Notes under the pieces: model-generated | Seen by the model: the letters and a program-made list of their open reading frames with translations, nothing else | Told to the model about the DNA's origin: nothing | Databases searched by the model: none | Assembly (NCBI GenBank): GCA_000485475.1 | Contig: AXYY01000125.1 | Location: 1-5,720, forward strand | DNA length: 5,720 nt | Direction: 5' to 3' | Origin: Candidatus Ancillula trichonymphae ImTpAt | Lineage (GTDB): Bacteria > Actinomycetota > Actinomycetes > Actinomycetales > Bifidobacteriaceae | Position numbers and translations under genes: made by a program | Shown here: piece by piece, positions 1-5,281 of the stretch | How the letters are laid out: each line of letters begins with the position of its first letter | Position numbering within the stretch: position 1 is the stretch's first letter

Positions 1-2
1 CC

Positions 3-512
3 CCCCCCAAAGCGTGTGCGACGCGTCCAAGTTCGAGCAGACTAAAAGAGGGCGCATTCATGTACCTCGATGTACTTGGCGCGGTTGAGGGCGCTAGTGT
101 TTTGGATTTATATGCGGGATCTGGCGCTCTGGGGCTTGAGGCGTTGTCGCGCGGTGCCCAGTCAGCAACTTTTGTGGATAACGCAACCGCTTGCACGAAG
201 GTGATTGTCAAGAATATCGAGAAGTTGCATTATTCTGGTTCAACGAGGACCTGCACGCGCGAGGTTTTTCAGTTTTTATCTACTACCAAGAATTCTGCGG
301 AGTTTGGCTTGGTGTTCATTGATCCACCGTATGCAGTAAGTGACGGAGTTGTTTTTGAGATACTTGAAAAACTGCGACATTTGTTGAGTCCAGGTGCGGT
401 TGTTATGCTTGAGCGTTCCAAGTTTTCTGAACTAACTGCACCTGAGAATTACGAGTTCTTGCGCATGCGGGTCTACGGAGATTCTGCAGTGTACTTCGTG
501 CGCGCGCAATAG
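3..512 (+). CDS. rsmD: 16S rRNA (guanine-N2)-methyltransferase RsmD, 5' end outside the window
   Basis: RsmD-family SAM-dependent methyltransferases modify G966 (E. coli numbering) of 16S rRNA during 30S assembly in the cytoplasm. The frame is open from the window edge and reads TRPSSSRLKEGAF just before the Met at position 60; this matches the conserved TRPTSDRVREALF stretch of the family. The ATG at 60 is therefore internal, and roughly 15 N-terminal residues lie upstream of the window. The SAM-binding motif VLDLYAGSGALGLEALSRGA follows, then the catalytic DPPY motif (codons at 321-332). The stop is TAG at 510-512. About 169 codons are visible against a usual length near 185. The eight C residues at the window start are read as coding. 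A hairpin repeat begins two bases after the stop and may serve as transcript end, though it has no U tract. Family assignment is firm; the exact modified base is inferred from the family. Confidence 0.9.
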   Translation, partial: PPKACATRPSSSRLKEGAFMYLDVLGAVEGASVLDLYAGSGALGLEALSRGAQSATFVDNATACTKVIVKNIEKLHYSGSTRTCTREVFQFLSTTKNSAEFGLVFIDPPYAVSDGVVFEILEKLRHLLSPGAVVMLERSKFSELTAPENYEFLRMRVYGDSAVYFVRAQ

Positions 513-513
513 C

Positions 514-620
514 GGCATTTCACTTTGTGAAACACGGTTTAACTGCGCACCCGCACAAAAAAACAATAATGGCATTCCGCAAAGCGGAATACGATTAAAC
601 CTGCGCACCTGTGCATGCAC
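514..620 (-). repeat. Tandem pair of hairpin-bearing intergenic repeats
   Basis: Two related units lie at 514-556 and 571-620. Read on the minus strand, each has a GTGCGGGTGC-like or GTGCGCAGG-like block, then a TTAAAC/TTTAA block, then a short palindrome, then ATGCC. The palindromes differ in sequence but stay paired: TTTCAC-TTT-GTGAAA at 518-532 and ATTCCGC-AAA-GCGGAAT at 574-590, as written on the plus strand. Related units occur in the 3255-3480 cluster. The ORF-like stretch on the minus strand here simply reads through the repeat and is not a gene. Function is unknown; a REP-like or transcription-end element is possible. Confidence 0.7.
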
Positions 621-634
621 AAACGAGCAAGATG

Positions 635-643
635 TGCTATACT
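635..643 (+). promoter_or_regulatory. Extended -10 promoter of the tRNA-Cys gene
   Basis: TGCTATACT contains an extended TG at 635-636 and a near-consensus -10 hexamer TATACT at 638-643. It ends 12 bases before the first base of the tRNA, so transcription would start about 5 bases upstream of the mature 5' end. No good -35 hexamer is seen at 17-bp spacing (ATGCAC at 615-620), consistent with reliance on the extended -10. Confidence 0.6.
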
Positions 644-655
644 GCCATAGCAGTT

Positions 656-726
656 GGTACCTTGGCCGAGTGGTTAGGCAGCAGCCTGCAAAGCTGTGTA
701 CACCAGTTCGAATCTGGTAGGTACCT
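656..726 (+). tRNA. tRNA-Cys, anticodon GCA
   Basis: A full cloverleaf can be folded by eye. The acceptor stem is GGTACCT (656-662) with AGGTACC (719-725), 7 bp. The D stem is GCC (665-667) with GGC (677-679), and the D loop contains GG. The anticodon stem is GCAGC (681-685) with GCTGT (693-697), and the loop CTGCAAA places anticodon GCA at 688-690. The T stem is ACCAG (702-706) with CTGGT (714-718), and the T loop is TTCGAAT. The discriminator base is T at 726, a known identity element for cysteinyl-tRNA synthetase. CCA is not encoded (TCAAG follows), so it must be added after transcription. The gene is 71 nt and has its own promoter. Confidence 0.95.
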
Positions 727-795
727 CAAGACCAGTTTCAGGTCAAGAAATGCCCCAAGTACCAGTGTTTATCAGGTGTTTTTCTGCAACTAGAA
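727..795. other. Convergent intergenic gap, no clear terminator
   Basis: This gap separates the tRNA from the convergent glycosyltransferase operon. The only palindrome I find is GACC-7 nt-GGTC at about 730-744, which has a 4-bp stem and no U tract. I cannot support a terminator in either direction, so the two transcription units may run into each other. Confidence 0.4.
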
Positions 796-2295
796 TTATT
801 CTACTGGTTCCCCGTTAACGAGGTGCTGCATTTTGTCAGCATCAACAACTAGCACTTTTTCGTGCATCTTCACGAACTCTTCAGGATCTCGCACTTTGAA
901 CTCACCGTTGTTGTCCTCGAGCATCTCTAGTGAGGGCCAGCCATGATCTTTATTCTCGTCTTTCCCGTTCTTCGCGTCGAGGTATACCTTGAACGAGGCT
1001 GATTCATACGCCGCAAAATCCATGTAGATGACATAATCTTCAGCAAGAATAACTTCTCCAGGCCGCACATCATCTAGTACTTGCTTAATCACGGCTGGGG
1101 CTGAGTTCGTGCCAACCGTGAACAACTTCGGATAACCAAGTGGAAGCACATACATCAAAAGTACCGCTGGAATGAACTTCAAGAAATTACCCTCAGAAAG
1201 TAGCACAATCCCCGCCAAAAGCAGCAGGCAGACGACTGAACTCAGCAAGTATCGAGTAATGAACATGTTTATGATGTAGCAGAATATCGGCGGTACAACA
1301 ACGACAAGTAGCAGTAGATAGGTCAATCTTGTTCGTGCGAATTTCAGGGCAAATGCGACCACACCGAGTAGTAGTGCAAAAGCAATAAGTCCGTGTAAAA
1401 CTAACGTCTTTTCGTAGTTCGAGATTTCAGAGTTGTAAAAAAAGAACACTTCATTTAGGAATTGACCAAGCACAGTTAGTGTCGATTTCGGTTGCCAACT
1501 ACCATTTTTCAAACTGTCGACTTGTTTCAGAAGAGTCGGAATCCACGGGGCGTATGCGCCAACTGCGCCAACAACTGCGATTAAGAGTTTTCGACACAGA
1601 ACTTCGTGTCTTTTCACGATGACCAGCCAGATAATTTCAGCAAGAATGATCAATGTCAAGTAGTAGTGCGTATACATCATCGCAACGACCACTAGTGTGT
1701 ATTGTGCCCAATGACGGTTGGTGATTTTTTTTTCATCTTGTTCGATGCGTACGGCTAGTAGAATTGAGAGAATCGACAAGAATATATTCATGGAGTACAT
1801 ACGAACTTGTGTTGCATAAAGCAGGAAGAGTGGCGATGCTGCGACCAGAATTAACACTAAGAATATATTCATGGAGTACATACGAACTTGTGTTGCATAA
1901 AGCAGGAAGAGTGGCGATGCTGCGACCAGAATTAACACTAGTGTAGTTTTGAAGGCCTTGCACTTTCCACTGCCCAGATTTTGCAGCAGTTTGTAGAGTA
2001 GTACAATTGATAGTGCGCCGAAAACCACAGAAAACGCGCGCAATGCTGGTAGCGAACTGCCGAATATTAACGACCAGATTTTGAGCAAGAAGTAGTACAA
2101 TGGCGGGTGTACGTCAATGGCGGTGTAGTGTATAATGTCTGCAAAGTTACCGCGCACCAAGTATGCGGTAAATGATTCGTCGAACCAGACGTACAAATTC
2201 TTGATGAGCACGATGGACATCGATATGTAGATAATAAATGTTACAACTAGCGGTGGCAGTAGCGGCGTCAGTTTCTTAATCTGCAGTTTTCGCAC
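796..2295 (-). CDS. Membrane glycosyltransferase, GT39/ArnT-like, with an internal duplication
   Basis: This is probably a GT-C fold enzyme that takes a sugar from a polyprenyl-phosphate donor and transfers it to a glycan, lipid or protein outside the membrane; the acceptor is unknown. I start it at the GTG at 2295-2293, preceded by GGAGG with a 6-nt gap, giving 499 aa. A farther in-frame ATG at 2376 would add 27 residues and overlap the upstream gene by 101 bp, with no comparable ribosome site noted. After the first membrane span come WFDESFTAYL (Asp39-Glu40, the expected catalytic acidic pair in the first outer loop) and DVHPPLYY (61-68). Several hydrophobic spans follow, then a soluble tail of about 110 residues. 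A stretch around residues 119-173 contains the same 27 residues twice, including the conserved ATQVRMYS segment. The gene overlaps the upstream glycosyltransferase by 20 bp, so translation is likely coupled. Family confidence is good; substrate is not known. Confidence 0.85.
   Translation of the reverse strand: MRKLQIKKLTPLLPPLVVTFIIYISMSIVLIKNLYVWFDESFTAYLVRGNFADIIHYTAIDVHPPLYYFLLKIWSLIFGSSLPALRAFSVVFGALSIVLLYKLLQNLGSGKCKAFKTTLVLILVAASPLFLLYATQVRMYSMNIFLVLILVAASPLFLLYATQVRMYSMNIFLSILSILLAVRIEQDEKKITNRHWAQYTLVVVAMMYTHYYLTLIILAEIIWLVIVKRHEVLCRKLLIAVVGAVGAYAPWIPTLLKQVDSLKNGSWQPKSTLTVLGQFLNEVFFFYNSEISNYEKTLVLHGLIAFALLLGVVAFALKFARTRLTYLLLLVVVVPPIFCYIINMFITRYLLSSVVCLLLLAGIVLLSEGNFLKFIPAVLLMYVLPLGYPKLFTVGTNSAPAVIKQVLDDVRPGEVILAEDYVIYMDFAAYESASFKVYLDAKNGKDENKDHGWPSLEMLEDNNGEFKVRDPEEFVKMHEKVLVVDADKMQHLVNGEPVE
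1778..1940. repeat. Perfect 81-bp tandem duplication within the membrane glycosyltransferase gene
   Basis: Positions 1778-1859 and 1859-1940 are identical over 82 bases with a period of exactly 81 bp, and identity stops on both sides (C versus T at 1777/1858, A versus G at 1860/1941). The period is 27 codons, so the frame is kept. No base differs between the copies, so the event is recent, selected to stay identical by gene conversion, or an assembly artefact. Confidence 0.95.
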
Positions 2296-3238
2296 GGTGA
2301 GCCTCCTCAATATAATACAGTGGTCGTTGCTTAGTCTCGATAAAAATGCGCCCGACGTATTCTCCAAGAATGCCAATTGAGAGTAGTTGAATGCCGTCCA
2401 GAAGTAGAATTATTGTCATGAGTGATGCGTATCCAGGCACTGTGGTCCCGAAAATCAGCGTCTTGAGTATTATAAATGAAGCATATACGAACGAGATTAG
2501 TGAAAGAATTGAACCGAGTATGAATGAGATGCGTAGTGGAAATATTGTGAACGACATAATGCCATTAAGTGCTAAATTGATGAGTTGTTTGTAATTAAGT
2601 TTCGAATTTCCAACTACTCTGGGGTCGCGCTCGTAGACAATTTCTTTCTTTTTGTAACCAATCCAATTGAACAGGGCCTTAGTGTTTCGCCCAGTTTCCC
2701 TGATGTTTTTGAGCGCATCTAGGCATTTACGATCGAGCAACCTGAAGTCGCCGGTATCAATTTGAATTGGAATACTTGTCGATTTTTGTAATACACGGTA
2801 GTAGCATTTTGAGGTGAACTTTTTTACAAACGTCTCACCTTTGCGAGAGATTCGTTTTGCGTACACATCTTGATAACCTTGCTCCCAGAGCTCAACCATT
2901 TTTTCGATTAATTCAGGTGGATCCTGCAAATCTGCATCTATAATAACTGCGGCGTCTGATTCGGTGTTGTCGATGCCAGCGATCATGGCAGTTTCTTTTC
3001 CGAAGTTACGTGACAGATTGATATACGATATGCGCTTGTTATCTGCAGGTTCACTTTCTGCAGCTTTTTTAATAATCTCGTAAGTTTCATCCCGCGAGCC
3101 GTCATTCACGAAGAGATATTCAAAACTGTATTCTGCCAATTTCTCACCAGATAACGAACTGTTGAGTCTGTCCAGTAGCAGATTTATTCCAGATCCCTCG
3201 TTGAATACTGGTATCAGCACTGTAATAATCCTTTTCAT
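2276..3238 (-). CDS. GtrB/DPM1-like polyprenyl-phosphate glycosyltransferase (GT2)
   Basis: The 320-aa product is a typical GT2 enzyme that links a sugar from a nucleotide donor to undecaprenyl or similar polyprenyl phosphate at the cytoplasmic face of the membrane. Motifs in order: IPVFNE (9-14), VNDGSRD (44-50), LSRNFGKE (75-82), the metal-binding DAD with DLQDPPEL (101-110), GDFRLLDR (163-170) and the R-x5-SK segment (207-213). Two membrane spans follow at about 233-258 and 268-293, as in GtrB and the ArnC/PglC-like relatives. Length is normal. The ATG at 3238 has no Shine-Dalgarno sequence, and a -10 box ends 6 bases upstream, suggesting a leaderless mRNA. The next gene overlaps its 3' end, and the pair forms the usual donor-maker plus GT-C transferase set. 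Glucose, mannose or another sugar cannot be told apart from sequence. Confidence 0.93.
   Translation of the reverse strand: MKRIITVLIPVFNEGSGINLLLDRLNSSLSGEKLAEYSFEYLFVNDGSRDETYEIIKKAAESEPADNKRISYINLSRNFGKETAMIAGIDNTESDAAVIIDADLQDPPELIEKMVELWEQGYQDVYAKRISRKGETFVKKFTSKCYYRVLQKSTSIPIQIDTGDFRLLDRKCLDALKNIRETGRNTKALFNWIGYKKKEIVYERDPRVVGNSKLNYKQLINLALNGIMSFTIFPLRISFILGSILSLISFVYASFIILKTLIFGTTVPGYASLMTIILLLDGIQLLSIGILGEYVGRIFIETKQRPLYYIEEAHRAKTAD
2302..2307 (-). promoter_or_regulatory. Ribosome binding site that fixes the GTG start of the downstream transferase
   Basis: AGGAGG on the minus strand lies 6 nt before the GTG at 2295-2293, inside the last codons of the upstream glycosyltransferase. It is the best Shine-Dalgarno sequence I find in the window, and it supports the GTG over the earlier in-frame ATG at 2376. 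Confidence 0.8.
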
Positions 3239-3244
3239 GCTTAT

Positions 3245-3253
3245 ATTATATCA
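3245..3253 (-). promoter_or_regulatory. Extended -10 promoter of the glycosyltransferase operon, placed for a leaderless mRNA
   Basis: The minus strand reads TGATATAAT, an extended TG followed by a perfect TATAAT at 3250-3245. A start 7 bases beyond the hexamer falls on the A of the ATG at 3238. No -35 hexamer of quality is seen at 16-18 bp spacing. The promoter abuts the edge of the hairpin-repeat cluster. Confidence 0.65.
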
Positions 3254-3254
3254 C

Positions 3255-3621
3255 ACCTGCACAGGTTAATTGTGTTTGCTACGCGCACTCCATTTCAGTT
3301 GTATTTGCTACGCAAACGCAGTTTATTTGTGCGCACCCGCGCAGGTTCGGCGGTCTTTTGCTGCTTCGCAAAAGGCGAACATATTGCGTGCGGGTGCAGA
3401 TTAAACAGAATTTCACAAGGTGAAATGCCATTGCCATGTGCGTGCAAGCACGTTAGGTCGCGTTTTCTTCGAAAACGCCGTTTTTTGCGTGATTCAGAGA
3501 AAACACCGTTGCTGTGCATGTGCAGTTTGTGTTGTTTATGCGGGTGCAAGAGCGGATCTTATCGTGCATTTTAGAGTTGTTTGTGCTTCACTTGGGTGCA
3601 CTTATATCGTACAAAACGCAG
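3255..3621. repeat. Gene-free cluster of hairpin repeats
   Basis: I see no credible gene here; open frames on both strands are rich in Cys, His and Arg and read through repeats. The stretch contains several palindromes with short loops: TTTGC-TAC-GCAAA (3304-3316), CTTTTGC-TGCTTC-GCAAAAG (3355-3374), ATTTCAC-AAG-GTGAAAT (3410-3426) and GCGTTTTC-TTC-GAAAACGC (3460-3478). They are set among GTGCGGGTGC-like blocks and TTAAAC-like blocks in both orientations. The unit at 3388-3430 (plus) is a clear relative of the pair at 514-620. A partial copy of the TTTGCTACGC segment lies at about 3275-3284. Confidence 0.65.
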
Positions 3622-3651
3622 AAAAAGGAGTCCGTTTACGAACTCCTTTTT
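3622..3651 (-). terminator. Strong intrinsic terminator, best paired on the minus strand
   Basis: AAAAAGGAGTTCG-TAAA-CGGACTCCTTTTT on the minus strand forms a 13-bp stem with a 4-nt loop, ending in U5. On the minus-strand RNA every position pairs, with one G-U wobble (3632 with 3641). On the plus-strand RNA the same position is a C-A mismatch, although the T-rich stretch after 3651 could still allow termination in that direction. Confidence 0.85.
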
Positions 3652-3782
3652 CCCTCTTTTTTCTTTTTTATTAAAACCCGGAACCTCACGAAACACCCGT
3701 GTCGTCTCCATACCACCACGACGCAATTCTCAGATTCTCCAGGTAATCCTAACTTTCGTTTAAGATTAACAGAAGTTAACAT
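3636..3782 (-). CDS. Possible 48-aa basic peptide, unrecognised
   Basis: The frame starts with MLTSVNLKRK and ends with KKKKEGKRSS; it has a central VVVVWRRHG segment and many Lys and Arg residues. AGAGG lies 6 nt before the ATG, a usable ribosome site, but it would sit at the very 5' end of the predicted transcript. The TAA stop lies within the loop of the terminator hairpin, so translating ribosomes would reach the hairpin. I know no family that matches. Support is limited to position between promoter and terminator and a plausible Shine-Dalgarno; a non-coding RNA is about as likely. Confidence 0.25.
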   Translation of the reverse strand: MLTSVNLKRKLGLPGESENCVVVVWRRHGCFVRFRVLIKKKKEGKRSS

Positions 3783-3799
3783 CCTCAACCTCTAAGGCC

Positions 3800-3828
3800 A
3801 TTGTATCACAAGAATTTACTTTTGTCAA
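3800..3828 (-). promoter_or_regulatory. Near-consensus promoter directly abutting the CRISPR repeat
   Basis: On the minus strand TTGACA (3828-3823) is followed by a 17-bp spacer and TACAAT (3805-3800), with an extended TG at 3808-3807. The -35 box begins at the base next to the repeat end. This is the strongest promoter by eye in the window. Confidence 0.8.
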
Positions 3829-3864
3829 GTTTCCGTCCCCTCGCGGGGTGTGGGGGTCTAGAAC
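3829..3864 (-). CRISPR. Solitary type III-A CRISPR repeat (36 nt)
   Basis: On the plus strand the unit begins GTTTCCGTCCCC, continues with TCGCGGGG and ends GGGTCTAGAAC. From memory, the M. tuberculosis direct repeat begins with the same 14 bases and keeps the CCCC/GGGG core. The core can pair CCCC-TCGC-GGGG. On the minus strand the unit ends in ACGGAAAC, the form of an 8-nt crRNA 5' handle, so crRNA transcription would run in the same direction as the cas genes. No second copy exists in the window, so this is a relic or minimal array without a spacer between two repeats. Confidence 0.85.
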
Positions 3865-3947
3865 GTTATTCCGAAAACATGCGGAAAATCAGGTGACTAA
3901 ACCAAGATGCCACCATTTTACCACATTTTTGTGTCTTTGCGACGTAT
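3865..3947 (-). promoter_or_regulatory. Putative CRISPR leader with weak promoter
   Basis: This 83-bp AT-rich gap separates the end of the cas2 remnant from the CRISPR repeat, the place where a leader would sit. The minus strand holds an extended -10, TGGTAAAAT (3923-3915); at 17 bp the -35 is GTCGCA, a poor match. A small palindrome, TTCCG/CGGAA, lies at 3869-3886. There is no other sign of function. Confidence 0.4.
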
Positions 3948-4284
3948 TCAGATGAAATATACCTCTCGATCAGTTACCAAATGCTCCTGCCGTAAATTTT
4001 CACCGCGCCCTTGCCCTGTATTGTGTAAACTCGCACATCACCCGATTCCCTATCATCACCCATTGGTAGATCAATTTGTTTCAGTAGTTTTTTAGTTTAA
4101 CTCGCTTAATAATTGCCTCAAATGCTGATTTTTGAATGCGCTCCCCGTATGCTTTTAGAATTTTAATTAACCGGTTACGTTTACGTGTGTCAGAAATGTC
4201 GTATATTATGAGTACGAATACTTTGTTGAGATTTATATCTTCCTGTTGTTTTAGCGGTACATTGAAGAAATGTTCGCTAGTCAT
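3948..4284 (-). pseudogene. cas2: cas2 with two frameshifts (type III-A)
   Basis: Cas2 forms the centre of the Cas1-Cas2 spacer integrase. The frame from ATG 4284 reads MTSEHFFNVPLK, then the core VFVLIIYDISDTRKRNRL and IQKSAFEA, and meets a stop at 4081-4083 after 67 residues. Adding one base in the A6 run (plus-strand T run 4088-4093) continues the protein into KKLLKQIDLPMGDD and DVRVYTIQGKGAVKIYGR. Adding one more near 3986-3987 replaces the stop at 3974 with EHLVTDREVYFI and a TGA at 3948. The repaired product is 112 aa. From memory this matches M. tuberculosis Cas2 (113 aa) from the N-terminal NLPLK-like segment to the final YGR...LV...F segment, which supports the start and both repairs. 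The start overlaps the cas1 stop by 8 bp. As read here no normal-length Cas2 is made. Confidence 0.85.
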
Positions 4285-5281
4285 CAAAATCACTTTCAAC
4301 AGCCATATACACACTAGGATCATCTAGTTGCATAGCACGAATTAATCGTAATACTTGGCGCTCACATGCATATTGAAAACCGCACTTAAAACTTTCATAC
4401 TTGAGATAGTGCTTCGCTTTGATAATTTTGTCACCGAGTGCGCGGGATATTATACGAATACCGTCACGCGAAATATGTATTCCATTGGTTTCACTAGGCA
4501 CAAAAAGGTCTGGTGCTATTTCTTCTCGTAGAATTAACTGCATCACGGTATCATCAACAAGAATTGCTCTCCACTCTTCAATCAAATCTGAAACTAGCGA
4601 CATATGTCCTTCTTATCTTCGTGCATGAATCCAAAATATGGATTAAGTCCATGTCGCTCAATAATGCAGCAATGTGTTTGTAAAATATGGAATACCCCAA
4701 GCTAAGCATTGAGTTGAAGGCATCTTTGGGTGGATGGGTACTGCGCCCACTGAATCTGAAGTTCTCTGGAACGAGTTTCGCAAGAACAGTAAAATATGCT
4801 TTTGCCGCATTACCTTCATGCCCAATCATGACGTTAATGGAACCTGGAAAATATAACATTTCAGCAGAATATTGCATTACAGATAGTTCATTTGTGACAT
4901 CCACCTCATTCAGCAATACGCTTTTAGAAGGTGCATCTGGTTGCATATTTTTGACGAGATGATTTGTTTTGTAATTGCGAGGCGGAACTCAATATCAGCT
5001 GTTTTGTTTACTTGTAGTTGCTGCTTCTGCGGTGAAATTGACTCCGGTGATATTAGTCTACCGATGTAGTGCCCTTCCTGATTAAAAAACTGCAGGTCTA
5101 GTTTCTTGTCCAGCATCTTGCGCAGAAAGCTAGTTGACAAGTGCGGCATTCCGGAAATTGCTACACCATCAACATTTTCAATAGAAAAACTGTTCGAGTC
5201 GCACTTCTCACCATACACGGTAATCTGATTTTCACGATAACCAATTTTGGCACTAGAATCCGTAATATACAGTTGAGTCAT
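4277..5281 (-). pseudogene. cas1: cas1 with three frameshifts (type III-A)
   Basis: Cas1 is the metal-dependent integrase that inserts spacers into the CRISPR array. The ATG at 5281 overlaps the csm6 stop as ATGA. The text runs in one frame from MTQLYITDSSAKIGY to KICNQMHLLK, shifts near 4922-4925 into SVLLNEVDVTN and HEGNAAKAYF, shifts near 4643 into NPYFGFMHEDKK, and shifts near 4608-4614 into GHMSLVSDLIEEWR, ending in TAG at 4277. Each shift is healed by one added base, in each case an A in a short A run. The repaired protein is 335 aa, the family's usual length, and keeps the active-site residues: Glu156 in HEGN, His221 in GFMH and the acidic DLIEEW (233-238). As read, translation stops after 123 residues, before the active site. 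The match to M. tuberculosis-type Cas1 is strong from memory. A functional gene misread at A runs is the alternative. Confidence 0.9.

Larger units (their letters stand above)
3622..3793 (-). ncRNA. Candidate small transcription unit of about 170 nt
   Basis: A near-consensus promoter (3828-3800) predicts a start near 3793, and a strong terminator ends at 3622. The RNA could be an untranslated small RNA or a short mRNA for the 48-codon ORF at 3782-3636. It contains local palindromes such as GTTAA-CTTC-TGTTAA-like and GTCGT with ACGAC. I do not recognise it as 6S, SRP, RNase P or tmRNA. It lies between the CRISPR repeat and the glycosyltransferase leader region and is separated from both by its own signals. 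Confidence 0.45.

Noticed and set aside
432..620. Minus-strand 62-codon ORF across the rsmD end and repeats
   Set aside because: It reads through both hairpin repeats and part of rsmD in another frame; the shared NRxxxxxMPL peptides come from the repeat, not from a protein family.
730..785. Intrinsic terminator after tRNA-Cys
   Set aside because: The only palindrome has a 4-bp stem and is not followed by a T run; the GTTTTT near 777-783 has no stable stem before it.
1764..1946. ORFs in other frames that also show the internal repeat
   Set aside because: They are shadows of the 81-bp duplication, whose period is a multiple of three and so repeats in every frame.
3636..3793. Known structural RNA (6S, SRP, tmRNA or RNase P)
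   Set aside because: Length could suit 6S or SRP RNA, but I see none of the conserved sequence blocks of SRP or tmRNA, nor 6S-like end pairing.
3272..3795. Several overlapping ORFs of 60-100 codons on both strands
   Set aside because: Composition is Cys-, His- and Arg-rich, they overlap each other in different frames, have no ribosome sites I could support, and follow the hairpin repeats and terminator.
3829..3947. A multi-unit CRISPR array between cas2 and the small transcription unit
   Set aside because: Only one repeat copy is present; I found no second GTTTCCGTCCCC or its complement in the window.
4277..5281. Programmed ribosomal frameshifting in cas1
   Set aside because: Three shifts in one gene plus two in cas2, without a shared slippery heptamer, fit decay or sequence error better.
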